Origin: Lumbricus rubellus
Lineage: Eukaryota; Annelida; Clitellata; Crassiclitellata; Lumbricidae
Length of the DNA stretch: 64,000 nt
Reading direction: 5' to 3'
Assembly (NCBI GenBank): GCA_945859605.1
Contig: OX243814.1
Location: 17,292,350-17,356,349 of the forward strand
The translations under genes were made by a program, and so were the position numbers. Numbering within the stretch: position 1 is the stretch's first letter; each line of letters begins with the position of its first letter. The notes beneath the pieces were generated by a model, which worked only from the letters and a program-made list of their open reading frames with translations, made no database searches and was not told the DNA's origin. This document shows positions 48,308-60,041 of the stretch, piece after piece.

Positions 48308-51300
48308 ATGATGGAGAGAAGTCGTTTCAGATCCGGTGTCTGCCTTTCATCTTATCTGGTTCCTATATTGCTGCTGCTGTTGATTGGAGCTGCATCAACT
48401 GGTGAGTCGCCCATTTTTAGTAATGGCCAATAAATATACAATAATTTTATTTTTTGCTAAAACTTAAGTTAGATGATAGACATAGGCCCCACGTGTGTTC
48501 TCAATAGGCTATATGTTTGACCCATTGCGAATATGGCAGGCACCATAAATCAGTTGTTGGACAAGACAGACAAGACAAACAGCATTCGGAAATGTCAAAT
48601 AGTGAACATTGCGTCCTCACATCGCTGATGTAGTGGATAAGCTCGTAACTACAAACATGATTTCGTGTTGCTGAATGTTTGCTAATTCTAAACCATTTAT
48701 TTTGTAGGCTATAATTGTACAGTGTGATCGTAAATTCGGAACTTCTACAGCGCCTACAAAAGCTGAGTCGCGGGAACCGGCTTCTTCACAGGCGCTAATG
48801 CTGTGTTGACTCTATGCATTATCCATTCTTTAATCGGTTTTTTCCAGGATCCCAATCGATTTCCAGGATCGGCTTTGACCTTTCGACGGTCACAGATGAC
48901 GGGTCTGAACCGGGGAAGATCAAGGGCAATGTCCTGCTGCTGGACAACGAGGCTCAGAGTCTTGGCGTCATCTTCGCCTTCTCGGTCTTCATCGCCAACA
49001 CTAGTCCGTTCACGCTTCAGCTTTACCACGTCGACGTCTCTGGAAGGACCTACCGCTTGGGTCAAGAGTTTACCTTCACTCCTTCGGTTCAGAAGGGCCG
49101 TGAAGATGTATGTCGACATTGAATTTTTTACTGATGCATGCTTTTCAAAATTGTTCATTTACCTCATGTTTTCAGACGGGCACCTCATTTTAAATGAAAC
49201 ACACCTTTGGGGCCATCCATAAATGACGTAACACAATTTGGGACAATTACTTTGTCCCTCCTCCCTCGCACACATCGTCACAAAAGTTATACCATCTCAA
49301 ATATGACGTCACAAAGTTTTACCCCACTCAAAAGAAAACCGGAAGTTCAGAATGTTATATGCAAATTTTCTTGTGATTATCCAAAAACAGTGATTTTAAC
49401 TATAAAAACTCTTCAAACTAGACATTAGAACGAAGACAAAATATAGAAAAAGATAGAAAGTTTAACTAGGCCTATGACAATCGTTATGCATTCCTAAAAA
49501 TATTCTCAGTTTCAAGACTGATTTATCTTCTGCGCCGGGAGTATGGGCGAAGTTTGGTGTCCGTTTTTGGGGGTGGAGCTAATGCCTTCTTAGAGGGGCT
49601 AAACCCGGAAAAAGATACCATTTTCATGGTACAAAAGCTGAATCTGGGCCTTCTTAGGGGAGCGGCTTAGCCCCCTAGCCCCTGATAAACTCCGCCCGTG
49701 GCCGGGAGCGCCTCTGAGCAAGGATATTTAGGCTAAAGGGCGCAATAAAAATTATGATCGATTGATTCATTGATTTTGTCGTCTGTATCTAGATTTACAT
49801 TGAGAGTCTGTTGAATCGCCGTTGTGTCGTCATTCGCCCTGGTGATCGCTTGGGTCTCAGTGCCATCAACACAGACACTCCCGCTGTCCAGTCGAAATTC
49901 AACGCTACCAGTCAAGTGCTTCTTTGTAAACTAGAACAACCGAGCGGAACTCTGAACTGCGATCAGACATATCCGTTCTTTTTTCGAGCGGCTGCTTATT
50001 ACATCGCTTCCAGTAAGTATTATTATGGTCCTCTCGTGACTATTGTTTTTTCATCTCTTACCTTGTCCTCATCTCATTCTTCTTGCCCTCAGTTTTTTAA
50101 AGGCTACCATTCACTTTTACATAGGCTACTATTTTGTTCTTCATTTTAACCAACATGATACCTAACTTTTGTTTGTTTGTTTGTATGTGCACTTGTAATA
50201 GCGCCCCTTCAAGCTCTCTGTCTCTGCTCAGAGACGCTCCCGAATGCAGCGCGGACACTGCATCGGAGTTTCACGCCGAAGCGCTGAGCAATGCGAGTGA
50301 AGGACTTGCCCAAGGCCCTGACGCGGCGACTTGAGATGGATTCGAACCTCGAACCTTCCGGCTTCAAGGCGACGACGCCATCACTATACCACCGCGCCCC
50401 ACAATAATCCGCATATCGACCATTAATTCATTTATTCGTAATTGCACTTATAGCCTTAAGTTATAGTCCTACATATAGATGACATTTAAGTATTTGCAGC
50501 CTCTAGTAAAGTAGTTCATTAACCGAATGTTTCTAATCGAAATCCAGGTCGTTCTTGGCATAGATCGAATCCAGAGAATCAGTTATTTTAATGAAATCTT
50601 GTTTAAGTTTACGATGTTGTTATTTCCGACAGACGATTCGTCACTGAACTCTACATCGAGAGGCGATCTTGTTGATTGTCCTCTCGGGACTCTCATTCCC
50701 GGAAGTCGAGACGTGACCACCATCACTACGACAACGGCCCCGCTGATCACGGGCGCCCAAGGGGATACGGGAGCCACGGGCGTACAGGTACGAGTTGGCA
50801 AGTCGCCGTTGATGCTTATGCTATATATTTTGCACAAGTTTAACATGCTACTCTGATACAAGTCATTCGTACTTTGATAATGAAGAGTTAGGCGCCATGG
50901 ACGGAGTTTATCAGGGAATAGGGGGAGCTAAGCTCCTCCAAGAAGACCCAGATTCGACTTTTTTTACCATGGAAATGGTATCCTTTTCGGGGTTAGCCCC
51001 CCCAATAAGGCCCAGACTCGGGGTTAGCCCCTCCAAGAACGGAAACCAATCTCCGCCCATAACTTAGGCCTATCTGCCCGAAGGCAGGTTCATTGGCTTT
51101 TGCGCCCCTGGCGATAACCCCAACCCGGATAACAAAAATGTTGCCTGCCTCATAGACAATTGTGGGTGAGCAACTTGTCCACGGTCGCTACACAGTGGCT
51201 TGAGGTAGATTTGAACCTACGACCCTTCGGTCACAAGGCGCCGAACTTATACCGCTACACCACCGCGTCCCATAGTTGTGCTGTAAAAATCATATTATGG

Positions 51301-53459
51301 TTGGTAGGCTACAATAATTTAATGCAAGTAGTTTCAGCACAATTATAACTTAACTGATTTGCACGTAGCATGCATGTAGGTTTGTTTGTATGTGCACTAG
51401 TTATAAGGGCCCTTCAAGCTCTCTACTCAGAGGCGCTCCCAAATGCAGAGCGGACACTGCATTGGAGATTCACGCCGAAGCGCTGAGCAATTGTGAGTGA
51501 AGGACTTGCCCAAGGTCATTACGCGCCGACGTGGATTCGAACCACGAACCTTCCGGCTCCAAGACAACGACGCCACCACTACACCACCGCGCCACATATA
51601 CATGTAGGTGTCCAATGGTTTACTTTACTTTACAATGACGGATGATGCCGTGCCTCAAGACTTATGCCTCTAAAGTAATTGTGGGACGCGGTGGTGTAGT
51701 GGTGGCATAGTTGCCTTGGAGTCGGAAGGTTTGAGGTTCGAATCCACCTCGCCGCGTAAGGACCTTGGGCAAGTCCTTCACTCACAATTGCTCAGCTCTT
51801 TGGCACGAAACTCCGATGCAGTGTCCGCTTTGCATTCGGGAGCGCCTCTGAGTAGAAAGAGAGAGTTTGAAGGGGCGCTATAACAAGTGCACATACAAGC
51901 AAATTTATACATCACCGGTCTACGATCTTATTCAGCTTAATCCCAGTTGTTTTTTTCCTATATCGTCAATTTGGGTATTTTTAGGGAGCCACCGGATTCA
52001 CCGGCGTTCGTGGAGTAGTGGGTTCAACGGGACAACAGGGATGGACTGGAGAGATGGGTAGCAACGGATTCAGAGGGGTGTACGGAATCACTGGGGCAAC
52101 CGGATCGATGGGCGTCAAAGGCATCGTTGGAGTGAGCGGTGCAACAGGGGGCAAGGGACCGTCGGTTATTGGGGATCAAGGTGTCCATGGGATCCGCGGA
52201 CCGCCCGGACGAATGGGAAACAATTTTACGGTCTTTCTTAATCGACCAGCTCCACGGAATCAAGGTTTGTTCGATCACTCTGTATCAGTGCATAACGTGC
52301 GGGAAAATAAGTGCCTGGACGCTTCTTACCTTTCCAAAAGAAGTGCCAGAACGCCCCTTACCTTTCCAGGTTGTGCTGGCCATTAAGTGGCAGGACGGCG
52401 TTCATATTTTAAAATAAGTGCATGGACGCCGTCCATGACCGTCTTGCCACACTTTAAGCCTTGCTTTGTAATTGACGCGCAGCATTTGCGTAGAATCTTT
52501 TGAGATGAAGTCCGTTTGAACGGAAGGGGTGTAGGCCTACTGTGAATGCCGATGGAATGTCATGGTTAGAGGGACATAACCAAGACGCTTCCAGATGATA
52601 CGAGAGATTTTATTATTTCTATCTTTTCAGAAATCGTACAATATTTTTTTTATCGCATTTGCCATAGCGCCCCCTCAAGCGCACTACTCAGAGGCGCTCC
52701 CGATTACAGCACGGACACTGCATCAGATTACAATTTGCAATACATGAAGTATCCGTATGAGCTCTCCGCTACTTTACATGAATCTGATAAATCGCTGGAT
52801 AGTTTTCGAAGAAGTATCTTTAAGAATCAATAATGTTTTGTTTATGTTCTCTTAATTATATCAGCTGCCTAAGACCGCATTGCGTCTAGTTGTCTTGCTG
52901 TTTGGGTCGGTGTTTGCTGTGGATGTAATCGTAGATTTGTTGTGATGATAACTCTAACATCTGAGGCTTTAGATAGGGCGGATGTTTTTCCTGCTATGTG
53001 CGCCTCTGCTTAGTTATTCTCAAGAGGCGCTATATAAATTTTTAAATACATTATTCTTTGAAGCGCTCCTGAGTAGTAACCTTGAAGGAGCGCTATATCA
53101 AATTCTCAAATAAAAATAAATAAATAAATAAATAAACTGACTAGTAATGCTTACTCACTAACTACCTAGCCTTCTAACTCCGTTTTTCAGCTGTTCTGAG
53201 CGATGACTCATCGGACTCGACCGATGCATTCTGGTCCAGCAGTTGCGCCATCTGGGCGACGTATCTGTGGATGGCAATCGTTTCCCTCATCATCCTCGTA
53301 GTCGTCATCGTCGTCATTTTCATCGTCTCCATGCACAGGTCATTCTCATCATCTCCCTCTGATTCCAATCTAGTGAAAAGCGCCGATTCGCAGAAAAACA
53401 TCATGGACGAAGATTACGCACCGTCCAACTATTCAGACCTCGGATCTGTTGAACACTAG
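48308..53459 (+). CDS. Single-pass membrane protein with Thr-rich collagen-like domain (six exons)
   Basis: Exons 48308-48401, 48848-49107, 49793-50012, 50633-50787, 51985-52264 and 53191-53459 join in consistent phase at GT..AG sites, giving 425 aa. An in-frame upstream ATG at 48275 would add 11 residues. Order: signal peptide (LVPILLLLLIGAAST); a non-collagenous domain of about 155 residues, DFDLS-like then AQSLGVIFAFSVFIAN and VIRPGDRLGLSAINTD, unrecognised; a Thr-rich linker (TTITTTTAP); 29 Gly-X-Y triplets across exons 4-5 with one break (GPSVIGDQ); a Ser/Asp linker; one hydrophobic segment MAIVSLIILVVVIVVIFIV; a cytosolic tail of about 50 residues ending SNYSDLGSVEH. Nine of 29 triplets have Thr in Y and only two contain Pro. 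Predicted topology is type I, unlike most transmembrane collagens. SINEs and MITEs fill introns 2-5. Function unknown; adhesion or matrix contact is inference. Confidence 0.8.
49211..49330 (+). mobile_element. MITE fragment related to 40829-41291
   Basis: Starts GGGGCCATCCATAAATGACG with later ATGACGTCACAAAG words, in intron 2 of the collagen-like gene. The right end is not recognised. Confidence 0.5.
49542..49700 (-). mobile_element. Short MITE, TIR ATGGGCGGAGTTT type, copy 1
   Basis: Ends ATGGGCGAAGTTT and AAACTCCGCCCGT are inverted. The interior matches the copy at 50896-51060 in opposite orientation (GGGGCTAA and CTGGGCCTT words). Located in intron 2. Confidence 0.7.
50186..50402 (-). 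mobile_element. tRNA-derived SINE, full copy
   Basis: Minus strand: GGGGCGCGGTGGTATAGTGA head, GGTTCGAATCC B box, GCGAGTGAAGGAC body complement and tail ATTACAAGTGCACATAC. Located in intron 3 of the collagen-like gene. Confidence 0.85.
50896..51060 (+). mobile_element. Short MITE, TIR ATGGGCGGAGTTT type, copy 2
   Basis: Starts CATGGACGGAGTTT and ends ATCTCCGCCCAT. Opposite orientation to 49542-49700, in intron 4. Confidence 0.7.
51188..51272 (-). mobile_element. tRNA-derived SINE, head fragment
   Basis: Minus strand GGGACGCGGTGGTGTAGCGG and GGTTCAAATC. Only the tRNA-like part is present, in intron 4. Confidence 0.7.
51388..51596 (-). mobile_element. tRNA-derived SINE, full copy
   Basis: Minus strand GGCGCGGTGGTGTAGTGGTG head with GGTTCGAATCC. 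It forms an inverted pair with the copy at 51686-51900 across about 90 nt, in intron 4. Confidence 0.85.
51686..51900 (+). mobile_element. tRNA-derived SINE, full copy
   Basis: GGGACGCGGTGGTGTAGTGG head, GGTTCGAATCC, CTTGGGCAAGTCCTTCACTC, GGGAGCGCCTCTGAGTAG and a tail to AAGTGCACATACAAGC. Partner of the inverted copy at 51388-51596. Confidence 0.85.
52300..52465 (+). repeat. Dispersed repeat with GGACGCCGTCC core, copy 3
   Basis: GGCAGGACGGCGTTCATATT, AAAATAAGTGCATGGACGCC and GACCGTC, matching 1234-1299 and 46140-46290. Located in intron 5. Confidence 0.7.
52666..52726 (-). mobile_element. tRNA-derived SINE, tail fragment
   Basis: Contains ACTCAGAGGCGCTCCCGATT and ACACTGCATC, matching the SINE body/tail only. 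Confidence 0.6.
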
Positions 53460-53486
53460 AATGTAATATTAGGACAGCCTGTAGAG

Positions 53487-53800
53487 CAGGGGTGTCAAAC
53501 CTTTTTAAGTGGCGGGCCAGTGTGAACATCTTCTAACAAGTGGCGGGCCAGTGTGTCGAAGCTCCTGAGCAAAATTGGGTAGGCTAGTGATCTTAGAGAA
53601 GGATCTCCGGGCTTGGTCAGCCAATTCCCAGAAAATTCCAAATATCCCGAAAAAATCTATTTCAATGTCCACTTTTCACTTCTTATTAAATTTTGACAAC
53701 ATTAAAAATAATGCTGTAATATTTAGGGAAGGCTCCGCGGGCCAGAACAAATCTTAGGCGGGCCAGAAATGGCCCGCGGGCCAGCTCTTTGATACCCCTG
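53487..53800. mobile_element. hAT MITE 5 (314 bp) with 8-bp TSD
   Basis: Ends CAGGGGTGTCAAA and TTTGATACCCCTG are flanked by perfect 8-bp duplications ctgtagag (53479-53486 and 53801-53808). GGCGGGCCAG words repeat inside. It starts 28 bp after the stop codon of the collagen-like gene, so it probably lies in its 3' UTR. Confidence 0.9.
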
Positions 53801-53808
53801 CTGTAGAG

Positions 53809-55239
53809 GAATATGGACGTCCGCACATATCTTTGTAGGATGGGCAAAACACAATGGAACAGGGTTTAAGTTTTTGTAGCAACAGCTTGAAAAATGCAAT
53901 GCAAGAAATTGTGAACAAGGGTATTTTTCGTAGAGGATTATAAATTGTAAATTTTTCATTTTCGCTTCTATGTATCATTCGCGTAATTAATTCGTGCTTT
54001 TATTGTGAATAAATTTGTTACAAATTAAACTGTAGCAGTTGAAAAATAGTTGTCAATTTTCCATGATAAAACTAATGCCTTCGTGTGACTCATGTGTGCG
54101 GAGTCCATGCACAGGAACAGACCATCATACAGGCTCTAGGCCTATCTATCGTAGGAAGAACAAAGTGCGGTTGTTGGACCAAAGTGCCCTGTAATATGAG
54201 GACACATAGCGTGGGACGAGGAGCGTAGGCCTAGAGTCCAAAGTGTCCATCTGGCTGGGACGAAACAAGCTGGGTCGAAGAATTCAACCACGATACAATC
54301 ACAAGATCCCATGGATGCCCTAAATTGGTTATAGATTGGCATGTGAAGCTCTGCAAAGTACCATATAATTATTATAAGGTTACGCAAACTGGGCATCAGC
54401 ATCAAACTAAACGCCAGAAAGCAAGTGTATTATTCCAGTCTTTTAGGCCTAATTCAATTAAATGAGTTTTTTTAAAAGTCAACTTAACAGATATCCAGCA
54501 TCATCACTATCAGCTGGCGTAAGCTATTGCGACAAAATGTTATCTTAATTTTAATACGTGAGGAGATCTTGTTTAATTGGTCTAAAGAATTAACATTTCA
54601 ACGATTTCAGTCTGAACAAATTTTTATTATTTAAGCTGAACGCCAAGAAAATTAAAAGCAGAAGGTAATTAAAGTTCTCATCTTGCACTCTCTCACAATC
54701 GTTTTCCTCCGCATTGCCAACCGTTTATAAGCTTACACAGAAAAAATAACGTGGCAGCATAGTGAGATCTGCGCTATTCCACATGTATGAGCAATATTAT
54801 ACATAGCCTCCCCTAGTATTTATTATAATTATAATTATAACTATTATTATTATTACTATTATTATTACTATTACTACTATTATTATTGTTACTGCTACTG
54901 CAAATATGCTGCTGCTGCTGCCGCTACTACTATTACTACTACCGCAACAAACATTATCATAGACATTTCCCTCCCTCATATGGTATCACATGACGCCGTA
55001 TAGTTATATCCGTTTTCTGTCTGACCTGACAAGACCAGCTGGCTCTGCAGTGGTCTGGAGACCATGTTACGACGAGCCATGCCATGCCAAGGTCAACCCT
55101 ATTTATGATTCCCATCTGGTTATTTACAATGTCCCCGGCGACATAAAAATACCACATGAACCATCTGCTGCGACCAATGACACACAGGGGCATTCGTATT
55201 GAGCGGCGCAGAGAGCAACTACGATATGCATGCCATCAC

Positions 55240-55297
<58 letters not shown>

Positions 55298-55379
55298 GTC
55301 ATCGTCATCGTCATCAATCATCATCATCGTCATCATCGTCATCATCGTCATCATCGTCATCATCGTCATCATCGTCATC

Positions 55380-55462
<83 letters not shown>

Positions 55463-55804
55463 GTGCCTATGCGGACGCTCATCATTGAGCCTCGCATCAC
55501 AGGCACTGATGGGCATTGCGAGGAGCCAATCGCCTGGTGCGGTGATGCGACTATTTTTAATCTGACTTCGTGGCAGAATATTTCAGAGGCCATTACTGCC
55601 ACCACTGCCAGATCCATTTTCATGAGGTCTATTTTATTATTAATAGTATTATTTCTTTTTCTTTTGCCCCAAGGTATACAGGATCCCTTGAAAATTGACT
55701 ATACAGTTAAAAAATAGAAATGTCCAGAATGGCCATATTCATCTATTTTCTAGCTGGCGAAAGTGCCCTTGAACACTACGACTACTTTTCTACTATTTTA
55801 AATA

Positions 55805-55860
<56 letters not shown>

Positions 55861-55902
55861 TATTATTATATTATTATTATTATATTATTATTATTATCCT
55901 TA

Positions 55903-55963
<61 letters not shown>

Positions 55964-56140
55964 ATGTATTATTTTAAAATGCAACATACATTATGCACAT
56001 TTATAATTATAGCAATCAAAGGTTCAACTGTCCTTAACAGGCTAACAAATAGCCTAAGTTTGAAAAATTCTTATTGAGAGTCGAAACACGTAGACCTATC
56101 TCAAAATTACACTTTAATCATATAAATATTATTGTTATTC
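53809..56140. other. Intergenic with three trinucleotide microsatellites
   Basis: ATT/ACT/CTG repeats at 54820-54956, (CAT)n with CGT variants at 55240-55462, (ATT)n at 55807-55972. A frame at 55463-55717 (EPRITGTDGHCEEPIAWCGD then a hydrophobic stretch) opens out of the CAT repeat; it is not recognised and is not called as a gene. Confidence 0.6.
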
Positions 56141-57845
56141 CTACGTTGGCCCAGTGTTAATAGGATGGTGATCGAGGCCAGAACTGAGTATATATATGCT
56201 GAGTCTCTGAAGAGGTTCACTGACCACGTCAGCCTGCGACGTACTTTCTCTGTGGCTCTCAGCATCATTCGGTTTATCAGTGAGGATCGGAGCAGTGACT
56301 TGAGGACACACGGACCCCTCGCCGCTCCGCTCGGAAAGGCCAGAGCCCTTCAAGGACTCTGATGGAGGTGTAATAGGCGTGAAAATATGTGAAAATTCCG
56401 AATTCTCTGAAGGCACATCGAGAGAGGCATTGGACTGAAGACTGTCTGAATGCGTTACACTCTTCCTGCAGTGATCACCCTCTCCCGATTCTAATGATGT
56501 ATCAACGACACCCTCACTGTCATCTTCCTCTGCACTACCAACTGGACTATCGTGTAGTCTGACCTTGCGCATGGCGAGTAAACCTCTGCGTATCTTCTCC
56601 TTCCGGTCGTACTCCATGATCTCAACCTCATCCAGAAAGCTTGCATGCTTTGGAAAGATGGTTGGTGATGATTCTGGAGCAGAGTCCAATGATGTTGTCC
56701 ACCCACTTCCACTACCACTCCCCAGCGGCTGTTTCTTGAGGATCGTATGACCAGTGACGGTGTAGGGTGGCGGACAGTTCTGATGCTCTTCGACGGACAT
56801 GGACTTCTGAAGGTTGGACAGGAACTCCGACGAGTACCTGTGTATTACGTGAGGATTCTCCATGTCGGCGTCCTTGCTGTCACGCACCACCCTTACGAAC
56901 CGTCTGCGGGTTGGAGGACCAGGCGAGGCATGAGGGGATGCTCGTGGGGAGGCTCGTGGGGAGGCTTTGGGTGAGTGTCCTGTGGAGGACGAAGTTTGGG
57001 AGGATCGAACGCTACCATCTGACCTTGACCTCAGTAGATGTGCAAGTAGATTGAGTTTGTGTTTTGAAGGTGAGTGAGGGAGATCGAAGGATCGCGTTCG
57101 GTGGTGGAATTCAAAACATCCAAACACCGTCTCTTCATCTGGCAGCCTGAAGGACAATGACAAATTATAATCATTTGCTTTGAAATATATACTAAAGATG
57201 TTATATCAAGTCAAGTGCTGAGTGCTGACACATACATGTATACATACATCCTCTGACTCCTAGTTTTTCCTAGAATTCTCATATCTTGATGCGTGGAAAT
57301 GGTAAGGTCATACATGTGTAGAATATTCAGTACACTGCAGTCAGTGCATACCCAATCTGACTGCAGTCACAACATTAATATAAACAACCGACAGCAGAAA
57401 TCATTCTTGAAAAATTTAATATAATATGGATAGTGATAGGCAGGCACACCACGCATGCACGCAGGCAGGCAAAGAGAAGAAGCAAGCCCATTGAAAGAAA
57501 GAAAAGACAGGCAGGCAAATGAAAATGCTCTGTTCATTCGCATACTCAATTCAGGCACAGTAGCAATTCAAACACAATAATGTGGGGCGCGGTGGTGTAG
57601 TGGGTATGTTTGTCGCCTTGCAGCCGGAGGGTTGCAGGTTCGAATCCACCTCAAGCCGCCTCGTAGGAACCTTGGGCAAGTCCTTCACTTAGCGCTTTGG
57701 CATGAAACTCCGAAGCAGTGTCCGCGCTGTGGTCGGGACCGCCTCTGAGTAATGAACTTGAAGGGGCGCTATAACAAGTGCACATACAAACAAAACAAAC
57801 AAATAACAGACAGGTACACGTAGAATGAGGTGTAGTGAGTCAACC

Positions 57846-57904
<59 letters not shown>

Positions 57905-58098
57905 TAGATAGATAGACATACAGATAGATAGGCAGGCAGGCAGGCAGACATGCATGCAGACAATCAGACAGTCAGACAAACAAACAAACATACAGACAGA
58001 CAGAAATATATGCATAATTATTAATAATGCTTGAGGAATGAGGATACATACCCTTCCAGATGTAGCGCGGCCACCGTTGCTTCCTTGCTGCACTTCAT
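56141..58098 (-). CDS. Ser/Pro-rich protein of unknown family (two exons, 350 aa)
   Basis: The coding sequence joins 58098-58052 and 57146-56141. Donor GAAGG|GTATGT and acceptor CCTTCAG restore one frame: MKCSKEATVAALHLEG then LPDEETVFGCFEFHHRTRSF. I do not recognise the family. Visible features: possible 14-3-3-type sites RTRSFD and RSRSDGS; a short tandem SPRASPRASPHASP at about residues 80-95; a PPPY motif (CPPPYTV) fit for WW domains; a basic patch DRKEKIRRGLLAMRKVR; acidic stretches AEEDDSEG; no membrane segment or signal peptide. Composition suggests a largely disordered, phosphorylated cytosolic or nuclear adaptor (inference). Stop TAG at 56143-56141. A MITE lies about 365 bp upstream of the ATG and a SINE lies in the intron. 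Confidence 0.75.
57582..57785 (+). mobile_element. tRNA-derived SINE, full copy
   Basis: GGGGCGCGGTGGTGTAGTGG head and GGTTCGAATCC B box; tail GGGGCGCTATAACAAGTGCA. It lies in the intron of the Ser/Pro-rich gene, opposite to its transcription. Confidence 0.9.
57846..57990. repeat. CAGA tetranucleotide microsatellite
   Basis: (CAGA)n followed by (GATA)n and (CAGG)n stretches, directly downstream of the SINE. Confidence 0.9.
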
Positions 58099-58462
58099 CC
58101 TAGATTCTCCTCTATATTAATTATTATACTCAACCTCAGTTCATCCAACTCAGATGCTGCTGCTGAATCCGACGCTGATAATTACAACGGAAGGCAAATG
58201 TAAGCCGAATGATGATGATGCATAAACAAAAGCTTATCGATTTTCTAGCTCTATACAACACCACAGCATCAGCAGCTGCAGTAGCGAAGATGATTTCTAG
58301 ATCAAGGACAACCGAAAACGAATCCAGTATACCCACGTTAGTTCGCCTATATCCATAGGGAGATCCTCCGCTTTCAAGGACACCGTGGCCAATTCGAAAC
58401 AAATGCTACAGCAGTGCAGCTCAGGCCGCGGATATGACTGGCCTTCTAAAGCTAGCCAGCTG

Positions 58463-58890
58463 CAGCGTTGTCACTCTCAAAAATAAAAAAACCCGAGTTG
58501 GAGGGGTGAAAAACCCAAGAAAACCCAAGTTCAGCTGTACTGAAGAAAAACCGACTTTTTAGCCTGAAAATTCTGAATCTGATGATTTTTTTAGTCGTCC
58601 GGCCCAAATCTGTAGAAAAACGTACACCATTTCTCGTCAGAAAATTTTGACGAACTTTTTTGGGTCATTTACTCGTCACAAAAAGCGATTTATTTACGTC
58701 AAATTATACTTTTTCAGATTCTTTTTTCAAAATTTTCATCAAAATATGCGAAAAATTTCACAAAGGGGTCAAAATAAAGTGCAAAAAAACAAGCAAAACA
58801 CCCAAGTTCTTCCCGAAAAGACCCCATTTCCCAAGTTCGGATCGAAAAACCCAAGATCTTGTGGAAAAAACCCAAGGAGTGGCAACGCTG
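58463..58890. mobile_element. MITE (428 bp) with 10-bp TSD
   Basis: Ends CAGCGTTGTCACTC and GAGTGGCAACGCTG (one mismatch) are flanked by identical 10-nt tagccagctg (58453-58462 and 58891-58900). The interior is A-rich with repeated AAACCCAAG. The 10-bp duplication is longer than hAT; a Mutator-like origin is possible. It lies in the likely promoter region of the Ser/Pro-rich gene. Confidence 0.8.
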
Positions 58891-58900
58891 TAGCCAGCTG

Positions 58901-59350
58901 CTGCGGAAGGCGGCTGCAGCAATGAACTGACCTCATTCTGCTGAGTGACCCGGTCCACATTAGTTTCAGCAGCCATCTGATTCGACAAGGATAATAATTA
59001 TGTGTACTGTACACAGCGGAATGATTCAGCGATGAGCAAACTGCTTGACCCAGTTTCATTTCGCTTGAAATCATAACAATAATACTTCGATCGAAAGTCA
59101 CTGTTTATGTTTATGAACAGCTCGAACTCTGGCAGACCTTAGATGGCATAGGATATTATACCAGCTGATGGTTCTTTTTGAAATTATTATTACAGTGTTA
59201 CATCATACATGATGTTAAAATTGTTCTCATTTTTTGATAGGGCCTAATGAAAGTGGGCTTTAAGTGGCTGCCAAAGGGTTCGAAGGCAATTAAGACTCAT
59301 GCATAGGCTACATGCATTCTTATTTATTTGGCCTATATATATATATATAT

Positions 59351-59383
<33 letters not shown>

Positions 59384-60041
59384 ATGTCCATTGTCCACAC
59401 ACATAAACATATTCCTAATTCCGTTTGTCACCGCCTCTTCCTCTGCGTTGACCTCCAGTCTCTTCGGTAGCTTCTATATCGTTCTTCAGTGGCCTAAACT
59501 TACTCCTACAATTAAACTGATTTGAATCTACTGTCTAGGTAAAGTTCTACAGTAATTCCTTATTCTACTTCAACGACAACGACGATAGGTTTTCCAAAGT
59601 ATATTATAATCAAATCCAACGTAAAGATGAAACAGCAGCAACAACACGATAATGTCTATCCTTGCATTATCATATCAACAACGACTCTTCTCTACTACAA
59701 CTAAACAGCAACTACTATATTCATCACAGCCTATCTCGCCACTCTTCCTTTGAGCACTCTCTCCTTCTCTCTCAATCCGCCGTCTTCCAGACAGTCCTCC
59801 AGACAGTCGTCCAGACAGTCGTCTCAAATCGCGCGCCTAAACACAGCTGTGCACTCTGGCCCGTTTCGTCGCTGGCGGACACACAATCGACTGGCCGCTG
59901 TACTAGGCCTACATTAAATACGCTTACATTACCTCTTTCCTTTCTTTTAAAGAGAGCTAATTATCTTTAAAAATTAGCGAACGTCCATTAATTACACAAT
60001 ACTAACAATTCTTACACTAATGCATCATAAAATATCTTACA
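58901..60041. other. Intergenic and 3' flank of the LTR element
   Basis: (TA)n(TG)n microsatellite at 59330-59385 and three CAGACAGTC repeats near 59790-59825. No LTR pair could be identified by eye. Confidence 0.5.

Noticed and set aside
55463..55717. Possible exon with EPRITGTDGHCEEP and a hydrophobic stretch
   Set aside because: The frame runs out of the CAT repeat, has no recognised domain, and no partner exon was found.
57582..57660. tRNA gene
   Set aside because: A and B boxes are present but there is no closing acceptor stem, and the sequence continues into the SINE body shared with many copies.
58647..58925. 92-codon Lys/Phe-rich frame
   Set aside because: It lies inside the A-rich MITE at 58463-58890.
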